From Elysia crispata (Eukaryota; Mollusca; Gastropoda; Plakobranchidae): a stretch of DNA of 64,000 bases. The notes beneath the pieces are model-generated. The model did not search any database. It worked only from the letters and a program-made list of their open reading frames with translations, and had not been told where the DNA came from. This document shows positions 54,775 to 64,000 of the stretch, one piece after another (position 1 is the stretch's first letter; the number at the start of each line of letters is the position of its first letter). The position numbers and the translations under genes are program-made. The DNA is taken from contig JAWDGP010001473.1 of assembly GCA_033675545.1 (NCBI GenBank), positions 1,601,001-1,665,000 on the forward strand. Reading direction: 5' to 3'.

Positions 54775-55150
54775 AGAGAGAGAGAGGAGTCATTCCCAGT
54801 ACTTTGGTTTGACAAGGCCCCATCTGACTGAGGTCACCAGAGGTCAAACTTCAGTCCATGGGTAGCTGGAATGGCTTGAGAGAGTGTGGAATATCTACTC
54901 TATATGCGTTTTTCTTTTTATCTCACAAGACGGCAATTAAAAATATCCTTTACTTGTTTTCAGTAGAGTAAAGAAGAAAAGTCAATTGATCTTTTAACCA
55001 AAAATTGAAAGCTCTAGTACTTTTTTTTGCTATTGGATCCAAATTCAACGAGGAAAGCAATGGCAAACTACCTCACAATGTCGTTAGCCAAGAAAAAATC
55101 AGGACTCCACTCCTGGTTCCTATAAGCTCGAATCGACTACAGGACACTTT
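54775..55150 (+). repeat. RTE-type LINE/SINE 3' end-like repeat
   Basis: GCAATGGCAAACTACCTC, then GCCAAGAAAA, then CGAATCGACTAC are spaced as in the 3' ends of RTE-type LINEs and the SINEs that use them. The copy is short and old. The 5' edge is a guess. Confidence 0.4.
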
Positions 55151-56586
55151 ACTTTATCCCAAATAAAGGTTTCTTTTTAATGTTGTTTATCTGCAAACTC
55201 ATGTATTTAAAAACTTGAAAATAAAAAACTGGTCCAATTAAATTTTTAATTTGTTCCTAAGCTATGTTTTTTGCTCACCAAATTTCACAGCATTAAAAGA
55301 AAATTGTGGGCCTAGCAGCTGTATGTGTACAGCATGATCATTTTGCTGGGCATTTTTCTTTTTCTTAATAACAGGTTTATTAAAAATATTATACATATAG
55401 TTGTAAATGTATACTTATATAAATGAATAAAAAAAGAAATGAAAAATTGCACTTAAGTCTTAAAAGAAAAAAAAACCCATAAGCATCTGTTTTGATATAA
55501 TAAATAAAAAATATCAGTTTAGTTTCATAGGACATGTGAAGTAGATGTATTTATAGTAAATCGTGTAATTTTTTTACATCGTTTGAGAATCTGTGCACTA
55601 TGTGTTGTTTGCTATTCTTTAAGTGAAATAATCCTGTGCCCTTCACTCCTTACAAGCTTAAAACTACTCAGCATTTTAGTATGTGTGGGATCCAGTGTTT
55701 CTTTGGAATTGTTTTGATTGAGAAGATTGTTCTTTTTCTACCATATAGTTATCTATTGCTATATGAATTTTTGGTATTGATATTAATTGATTTGGTTTTT
55801 TGTGAGATTAATATTTGTGACAGTCGTTTACTGTAAATGATATTTATTTTGTATGAGCCAATGGGCGTGTTCTTAGACTGAGGGATTAATGCAAACAAAT
55901 TTAAGTACTTCTTTTTTTTTTTTTTTTGGGGGGGGGAGAGAGAGGGAGAAGAGTTGATTGTAGAAGCAAATTTTAACTAGTAATTTCATATAATCACTAC
56001 ACCATAATATTATAAAAAAAATTATATGATGTGAAAATAAACTTTCCATAGATTTAAATGGTGACTTTTTATTTATTCGACTTAGCCCTCCTACTCCGAG
56101 CTTGTCTCTAGGAACTTAAATGCAAAAATACAGGGTAAATTGTCTCCCCTGAGAGGAAGGCTGCAGATAGATTAATTAAAGATCTAAATTTATTAGATAA
56201 ACCATAAGCACCAGCTTTGTTTCTATAGAGAGTAAGAGTCTTCAGTTATACAAGAAAGTTATCAGATAAAAGACATTAGTGAGGTTTAATTGTTGACTGA
56301 TATTGTCCATTGTAAGCATGCATGCATAGAGAGTAGAGATGCTATCAGTAACAGGGACCGAATCAAACTGAAGACCAAACGAGCTTTGTTCTAAAGGTAT
56401 AAGCAGCCCTCGAAGCATCAATCCACTTTAAATTTAAACAAACATATTTCTTGGCCCATTCTGAACCCCCACACACACACAGTGACACACCTAAAATTCT
56501 AAAACCTCCATGCAGTGATTGTAGGCCTACATAATAGCATTAATAACATCAATGCCTAAGCATGGCTTTTAAAAGCCTAAGCTAAA

Positions 56587-57070
56587 TGTCAAGAGACATT
56601 TCACTAGATCTCAGACTTAGTGCCATTAACCTCTATGTATATTCTGTACTCCTCTAAGGCGACAAAACATGGATTTTCTACGTAGAGTCAATCAAGAAAC
56701 TTGAAGCCCTAGAGATGTAGATATTCAAACGCTTAGCAAGAGTTAACTACAAACATAGAGTGACAAATGAGGAAGTGTTGAGTAGACTTGGTGTTGAGAG
56801 AGGACTGGACTGCTATCTCAAATAAGAACGCACAAGTTGTCATATTTTGGCCACATTGCAAGATATGACAGCCTGCAGAAAACACTCCTCACAGGTAGAA
56901 TAGATGGCCGAAGAGGAAGGGGCAGACCCAGAAGACAACATCAAAGAATGGACTGGCAACCAGCTCTACAGGAACATCAAGCTTGCCCAGGATCATTTGA
57001 CTTGGAGAAGCATGGCAAAAAAAATCCACAATCTTGTGCAGCTAGTTCCAGCCTTTGAAGCAGAAAGTAG
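56587..57070 (+). mobile_element. RTE-like non-LTR retrotransposon relic, C-terminus of reverse transcriptase
   Basis: The sequence starts SRDISLDLRLSAINLYVYSV (compare LDLR-R--K-YV-S-LLYG-ETW). It passes stops and shifts to KVTNEEVLSRLGVE-like text and then reads LSYFGHIARYDSLQKTLLTG, RIDGRRGRGRPRRQ. After another shift it reads EWTGNQLYRNIKLAQDHLTW and RSMAKKIHNLVQLVPAF. This is the terminal part of endonuclease/reverse transcriptase proteins of RTE-type LINEs. At least three disruptions make it a dead copy. Confidence 0.75.
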
Positions 57071-60000
57071 ATCTACATAGTTTTAAATGATAGATCCAAC
57101 TATCAAGTTCTTCATCTCCTTCGCCCTTGACAAGATCTAGGTGTACAAACCCATTTTTACCCAATTTTACACACTTTCTTCATCAATATTGCCTTTTCCT
57201 TCATTGATAGAGGTCCCTAGACCATCTAGATGATTAAGAGATGTGAAGGCCTCTTTAAAAAGTTAATTCTTGAAGAACCACAATAAGAAACAGAAAGTAG
57301 CAAACTAGAAATGAAACTAGAACATTTTCGGAAGTATGAGAACTCTTTTTGCATTACAAGCACAGCTTAGAGTACAAACATAATTTAATGATTAAGGAGA
57401 GCATGCTGCACATGAGGGTCTTGAATTGATGCTTGATAAGATAATTCTTATACGATAAGTTTCGCACTTTTTTCAAGGATCATCCTGAATTCAGACAAAT
57501 CCAGATTTATCCCGTAATTTGGCATCTCTGGACTATACAACACTAAGAATATGCTTTTTTTCTCATGACAACTAAAGATTAGGTCCTGAACTGTTTACCT
57601 TATCGCAATATTTTAAACCAATTTAGTTTCTCATGATTTGCTCACTGAACTGATCATGACTTTTCCCACTTCGGATGGTGTTTACAGAAGCAAAATGATG
57701 TCCTGCTGCACCAGGATTGTGGAATCGGATACTAGATATATGGTATTATGTAATGTACGCACTTTGTCAGTATGAAAATGTCCCTTAATTGCAAGAATAA
57801 TTTATCAATTATGTTGATTCAAAACTTGATTAACATGGCCTTCATTTAAAAAAAAAAAAAAAAAGACAAAAAAATTAATACTGTTCTTGCAAAAGACAAA
57901 TTTTGATTTGAGCAAAAAAGAGAAAAAAATGACACTCATTCACATTTGTGAATAGAGAGAAAGGACAACAGAGAAAAACTACAGATCATGTTAATACTGA
58001 GCACTAAGATGAAAAAATGTTATTTCTTGATGATGTGAAATATCAGTCTAGATATAGATCTAGGTCTCCACCGGGGATCAATTTCATAAATCTGCTAGTC
58101 TTTGACTTCTGTTAGTTGTGCTAAAGAATAAAAAAAAATTCAATCTAAATTTTGATAATCTTAAACTGACAAAGGAAAGAAGCAGTATTTAGCTCAGGCA
58201 AAAAGAAGGATAAGCCGCACAGTCAATTGAAATACAGAAGCCGAATCGCCTTAAAGTGAGTTGTGAAGGCTCGTCACACTGTTTTACAAAAAAAAAAAAT
58301 CTAAAAATGCCTGTCTTAACCTCATGTACCACAAGACAACATTCTCTAATTCTTTGAGAACTAACTATTCACATGTGACTTTACTGTCAATTGCCTTGCG
58401 CGTATGCGGCATATTAAGCTGAATAAATAAACAAACTACATAATTCTTGAGCCAAGGTGTTTTGCAGTTTTTACACGACACTAGATCAATTATCAGACAG
58501 ACATCACACCTCTTTTGCGATAATTTTTTTTAAATTGAGTTTACTGCTCCATGAGAAACTCAATGCTACTGAACAAATCTAACAAAGTGTCGAAGTCACA
58601 GAAACGCAGAAGAAGAAGAAATAATGCAAGAGAGCAACAAATTAACCAGGGATGAAGGCTGGACGCAATTTTTAAACTGAACTTTTGAAATCATACTTAG
58701 GCGCAAGCAGTATAGGCAGGAGTATATCAAGGGTAAAATCTGGGTGCTATTCACCCCCCCCTCTTCCTCAACCCTCATTGAAATTAAAAAAAAAAAATAC
58801 TGCAAACAGGGCCAGGTGAACCATTTATTCTTTTAAATTTGATTTAGCTTATTTTTTTTTTTCTGTGCACAGACTAAGCAGTTGATGACCTATTGTTATT
58901 ATTGTAGTCTATCTGTAAGTGCGTATCCTAATCCTTCCACTTTCTGCATTTCACTGGCTGAATTGAAGCTGCATAAAGGTTTTTCTCATCAGGATATATA
59001 TACCTTACATACTGTTCTCCTTATGCTTATCTGAATATGATCAATGTTGACTGGATCTTGAACCTCTCACTTCAATGCTCCGCCAGACCAAGTACAATTT
59101 TAAAAAATAAATACAAAATTTAAATCATAGATCTAGATTATAATTCTTTCCTTTGGTATGACCCTCATCTTAAATGGGCTAATTATGTTTCCATGCCTTT
59201 TCAGTTTTCAATTATAGATCTATAGATTTACTCTAGAGCGGGATTTCCCAATCGATCCTCATAGTCATAATTGAAAGAAAATATTGTTTTTCTTTAATAT
59301 CAGGTGAAGAATTAAGAATAAGCCTTTGATGTGAATAACGGCAAAGTCTGAATGTGAAGGTGGAGAGAAAGATGTTTTTTTTCCGATAAATGATAAAGTA
59401 AACAACTCCTTGGCACTAATATACATGGATGGTTTCAACTTTAACACAAATCTCGATATTGCAATTGAAAATTTAAACAAGAAACGAAAAGAAACAATAT
59501 CAATTTAATACTTTCCCACTGCTCCTTGATGACAAAATTTAACCTTGCAATCATTACTCGCCATACAGTTATCTTTTCATTATTTTTTTTTTCTCATAAA
59601 ATTTTACATGCAAGTGAGAAGCATATTTAACCGTGTGGATAACTGTCAGGCACAAGGGCAAGGTTTACGAAAAAGAGCATAACTGATAAAAATATACAGA
59701 ATTCATGTAAATTTACCGAAAATTCTCATGCCTGAAAAATACAAGTCTAAATTCTGTAGATGTAAGCTTAACACGCGAATTTCAAAACTCCAAGATCTGT
59801 GCTGCTTTGTACAAAACAATCATAGGACCCCGTGCTGTAACCTTTATAGCACAGTCCCTGAGACTTGAAACAAAATGGAATGTCATTAGTTACTAGATCT
59901 GTTTGCTGACGAATGATGTTCAACAAGTTAACCATTCAAAAAATTGGAAATTTCCAGTTATTGAGGGCAGTTAATAAGCCTTATATAATTAAAACTGAGA

Positions 60001-61640
60001 TAGTGCAAGTTGCTTATGACTATATAGGCCTATAGAAGGCTTGTAGCTTTAGGCTATTTACAGTGGGCTCATGTGTCAGATGGTACCCCATAAGGATACT
60101 GCTGTAAAGTGACTAGAGTTCAACTAGATATCTAGATCTAATTTTAAAAGTTCTTTCAAAAAAAATTCTGAAATATATTTCTAATATACTCTGAGGTAGG
60201 GTGTGCTACAAATGAGCTCTACTGAACTTCATTAGGCCATCATTTACTTGCCGAGTAGATTTAGATTCTTTTTTGACTGGAGAATACTTTGATGAAATTC
60301 GCTAGTTTTGCTAAAAGTTATGGCTGATATTTTATTTAAAAGCCTCAAAATTAGAACTATAGATCACAATATCCCTAATAAATTTCAGTGAGAGTTACCT
60401 TCCTTTAAGGACTGGCTAACACAGCCTGGGCTTGAGCTTAATAGTTAGTTTTTAAATTAGAAATGAATTGAGGAATGGAAAATAATGAATTTTATATCTT
60501 ATCTTCGAACAATTAATATGTAGGTTAAATCTAGGCATGAACAAATAAAATTATTATGAAAAAAAAAAAAAAATAAAAACAAGTGTAATACATGAAAGGA
60601 GCTCCAAGTCTACATTGCATTATTAAGGTGTCATTGCATGCCGGCTATGATTTTTGGACTGTCGTCGGTAACATCTCTCTTTCTCCTTTCTTTCTTTCTA
60701 CTCTCTCTTTCTTTCCTTTCTTTTCTCTTTTTCTCTCTCCACTCTCTCCCTCTCTCTCATTTTATATTTCTTTCTCTCTCTCTTTCTCCTCCATTTCTCT
60801 TTTTTCTCTCTCTCTCTCTCTCCTCACTTTTCTCTAATTCTTACTCTCTTTTTCTCTCATCCTGCGTATCTCATCCTCCAGTGAAAATGTATAAACTGAC
60901 CTGAACTTCAGTTTACAGGTGATATCGTCCTTTTCTTTAACATTTCCTCAGTACCTCGAGGCTTTTGCAAAACAAGATTACTACACGAGGACATTTAAGT
61001 GGGGAGAGAGAGGCACATAGATAGAAAGACATGCACCGCCTTTCATACACAAAGGGGATATTGAGACCAGACTAACTCTTAATTATCTGGTTGCTAAGGC
61101 TGAACACGGTGAACACGGATCTTCCAGTCTCTTCTTTCTGTGTCCCCAGTACTTATAAAATATTCTGAAGTACAATCTGTTGAGTAACCAATCTCGAAAA
61201 CGACTTGGAGTAAATATCTCTTGCGTGAGCAATAGACATAGAAATAGAACTAAGGTAGCCGTGCTAGATCGTTACATTTGGGAGTATTGCAAAGAATTAG
61301 GCTATATAGAAATTAAGATCTATATAGGGTTTTGAGTGTAATATTTATTTAGAATGCATAATAGACTTTGCAAGTGCAAAATGCAAGCGAAATTCAGCTT
61401 CTGTTATGTTTTTAGAGTAGAATGAGGTGTGTGGTAAATTTTTATCTGTACACCCACTCTCACCAGAGTGCTGTTTCTTGTCTTTCCGGTTGACCTTGAT
61501 CATATTATAAGTGAAAGTTGTCGCAATTACGTAATTTTATGGAATGTTAAAAAAAAAGAATAAATACATAAAAAATGAGGTGGGAATGCCCCCTTCAACC
61601 CCCCAACAAGAATCTTAATAATACGATCAAATCAAGGTCA
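57071..61640. other. Non-coding stretch, distal part of putative first intron
   Basis: AT-rich sequence. A CT-rich block at 60660-60860 gives long low-complexity frames that are not genes. Confidence 0.45.
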
Positions 61641-61708
61641 AGATGAACCGGAAAGACAAGAAACAGCACAGAGTAAAAAAAAAAAATAATAATATATACA
61701 GTTCTTAC

Positions 61709-61870
61709 CTTAACTCCGTCTCGGCTACTTCGAACACCTCCGTATCACTATCTTCCTCTACTTCACTAATAACTAACTTCAACAAAAACTTGGAAATAAA
61801 AACACATCAGCTGTTGAGCCAAATGAGTAAAGACAATGAAATGAGAAAAACAAAAGACGCAATGAAAGTG
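61709..61870 (-). other. Candidate untranslated first exon (hnRNP K or another minus-strand gene)
   Basis: The minus strand ends with GGAGTTAAG|GTAAGAAC, a strong donor, and has no long frame. It lies just downstream of NRF-1 motifs. hnRNP K exon 1 begins with an acceptor and 36 untranslated bases, so it needs such an exon. Linkage across 14 kb is inference. Confidence 0.45.
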
Positions 61871-61880
61871 CCCCTTTACT

Positions 61881-61959
61881 TGCGCATGCGCATGGGTAAT
61901 TGTAACACGTTGCGTGTAACTAAAAAGAAGGTAATACGCATGCGCGAAAGACGGAAGTA
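61881..61959 (-). promoter_or_regulatory. NRF-1 and ETS motif promoter
   Basis: TGCGCATGCGCA at 61881-61892 is a perfect NRF-1 palindrome. CGCATGCGCG at 61937-61946 is a second, and ACGGAAGTA at 61951-61959 is ETS-like. NRF-1 with ETS is typical of broadly expressed animal genes. The motifs are symmetrical, so the promoter could be bidirectional. Confidence 0.5.
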
Positions 61960-64000
61960 ATTAACATGCAAAAAGGCACCTACCTCGAGCAAATCAGTAC
62001 GCTTAAATAGGTTAAGAAAAAAGAAATAATCCAAAACAAAAAGGCGGATTCCACGAAAAGGGGTGAAGAAGGTCGTGCCAAATTAAATGCCTTTTATTCC
62101 AGACTTTTAATACATTTATGACTCTGATTTATGTTTTTATCATTCTTGACAATGTGAATAAACTACCATATCAAAATAATTCGGTTTTGACTTGTCTATG
62201 TATTTTTTTTTAATTTTTTTGTGTTCCGATTGTCAGAAAATGCGTCACACAAAATGTCCCATATTTACTATCACAAGGTTCGGGTGAGTGCTGTGACTAA
62301 AAAAAGAACCCGAACATGATGCCTGGTGGTTTCTTTGTATTCTTAAAAGTGAGCGCTTTGTCTACAATCATTTTGAACCGATCGAGTCCCTTTTTCTTTG
62401 TGTGAGGGAAATGGGAAAACCCCTATGACGTCAGCGTGTTGTGTGTCGCCTTGAAGCATTGGCGTTCGGAACCACTTTTTTCATCAATATCGGGTCTTTA
62501 TCGCGTATAAATAGTAGACTCCATTGAGAAATATATAACTATCGGGAATAAATCGATTTTAGCCCTCCGATATAATTTTTAACTGCTTCAGACTAAAAAA
62601 AGAATACACCATACCCTATGTGTCGCCTCGTTCTGACTGTCGGAACTTCCATTGATGTTTCACTTTCTCGCGTCACAAAGGCTATTGATACGGATATTTT
62701 GTTCTACAAGAGCTCTAGTGTTGCTACTTTGATTTTACGTTAACGGATCTTCTTTGTGAGGTTTGTAAAGGTGAATTTGTAACGTATTGTTAATCATTTA
62801 ATGTGTGTCGCCTAACCATCGGAATCAGCGTTCAGAACCGCAGCCTAGATCTAGACTTTCGGAGGTCTTCAAACCATATATACTCACTTGCTGTACGCCT
62901 CCTATGGCGCCAATATGAAAAACAAAACCGGTTTCAACATAATTGAATGGCTTTTGACGAAAAGAGTAATTTAATTGCACCTGATCTGAAGTTCATCGGT
63001 TTAAGACGAATTCTTAATATTTTATACGAAGGTCAGAATCCCGACACACAGGAAGTTCCGATCATCTGAAATAGCGACATATGTATATATTGTGAAATAC
63101 CTTTTTATATTAAATTATTGTTGTTCTTGACTTAAATGACTATACTTGAATAGTTTTAGTATTGTTCCAATGATATTTTGATGTATTGGTGCAAAAAAAA
63201 AAAATACTGCTGAAGTGTTGAAGATACATCCTCATTGACAAAATCAACCTGCGCTGAAGTTTTAATACACATGAGGTAAGGTGCACCATTTTTTTGTAAC
63301 TCGACAATAAAAGATCTCTAGGTCTTAAAAATTACATACTTGAATTCAGCTTTAAATTCCCTTTCTTTTGATGTATAATATGTGTGTGTTGTTGAAAGTT
63401 GAAAATTTTATAATTTTGGGACAATCTTGATCCATGTTCATGGAATCCGCCAAAAGTCATATATTTCAAAAACTATTTATTTGCGACGAATAAAACCTTC
63501 AAATTCGTACTCAGCACATTGAAATCTAACAGAAAAACATTATTTTAAATGCCAATGCGAGTTGGGTGTACAGGTAAAAAAAATACCATATACTATAGAC
63601 TATATATTCATAAATGGTTGACTAGGCCTATGTATCCCTTTAATTGGCACTCGTTAAGGTTTGTGGTCCGCTTTGTTTACATGGCAGCCATCATGGATCG
63701 AGCTGAATTTCTACTAGATCTAAAAAAAAATTGATCCCAAAGTGGATTAGGAACATTTCTACTTCTAAATAGATCTAGATCTAGATTAGATCAGGTGTGT
63801 TTTCATTATTTTTATTATTATTCTTGTAAACAAACGGGACTACAACCCTTAACGAGTGCGCTTTAATCTTTGGTCTAAGAGTGCCAGTTAATCAAGAGCG
63901 TAACTCTCGCTGACCTCTTTCAGGAACATCATCTATTTAGAATCTAGATCTAGAGATCTACATACTCCTGGTTTCGCCAAAAAGAGAATATCGATTTATC
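61960..64000. other. Upstream flank, no gene assigned
   Basis: It holds a consensus CRE (TGACGTCA at 62426-62433), a small hairpin (62278-62285 with 62308-62315), a word repeated at about 180-base spacing, and an inverted repeat. I could not assign a coding exon. Confidence 0.4.
63640..63893. repeat. Inverted repeat, possible foldback or MITE
   Basis: 63644-63680 pairs imperfectly with 63826-63859, and a further GAGTGCCAGTTAA at about 63881 matches the outer end of the left arm. The spacer holds TAGATCTA-type palindromes. Confidence 0.55.

Noticed and set aside
60592..60904. Ser/Leu/Phe-rich frames of 81 and 88 codons
   Set aside because: They come from a CT-rich low-complexity block; there are no splice or domain signs.
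61643..61960. 105-codon plus-strand frame
   Set aside because: It covers the minus-strand candidate first exon and NRF-1 promoter, is Lys/Ser-rich and matches no family I know.
63549..63734. Short plus-strand frame containing MAAIMDRAEFLLDL
   Set aside because: The start context is good, but the frame is short, lies at an inverted-repeat arm and ends in a repeat-rich spacer. No donor supports an exon.

Overview
The window reads as nuclear DNA of an animal, most likely a lophotrochozoan such as a gastropod mollusc. It is AT-rich, has small exons in long introns, and carries many long dinucleotide arrays and worn retroelement pieces. Almost all coding sequence is in short spliced exons, so most open frames are by-products of other sequence. 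I rebuilt two genes from exon frame, splice sites and protein families. They are convergent. The species call is inference; the gene calls rest on the sequence.

Plus strand, 1.1-9.6 kb: the last five exons of a classic (type III, invertebrate) cadherin. They encode the end of a laminin G domain, an EGF-like domain, one transmembrane helix and a complete catenin-binding tail. The 5' exons lie outside the window. The 3.75 kb intron at 3.9-7.6 kb holds a 5'-truncated non-LTR retrotransposon with a restriction-like endonuclease domain. A class II tRNA-like SINE head lies just 3' of its coding part.

The ~9.6 kb between the two stop codons holds no gene I can support. It contains a frameshifted Ty3/gypsy integrase relic at 13.7 kb and a TA array.

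Minus strand, 19.7-47.5 kb: a complete heterogeneous nuclear ribonucleoprotein K (hnRNP K) gene with 14 exons carrying coding sequence, 438 codons and three KH domains with intact GXXG loops. The last coding exon is only 28 bp and sits 4.2 kb from the previous one. The intron between them contains a clear pre-miR-7 hairpin at 20.82-20.90 kb, the same host gene and last-intron position as human MIR7-1. A probable untranslated first exon and NRF-1/ETS promoter lie at 61.7-61.96 kb, which would make the transcription unit about 42 kb.

The rest is intronic or flanking DNA: six long (CU)n arrays in the hnRNP K sense strand and one (GA)n, a 40-bp near-perfect palindrome, RTE-like LINE relics at 54.8-57.1 kb, and an unassigned flank with inverted and spaced repeats at 62-64 kb. 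I see no CRISPR, operon or prokaryotic feature. The most notable system is the hnRNP K/miR-7 host unit with its alternative 3' end.
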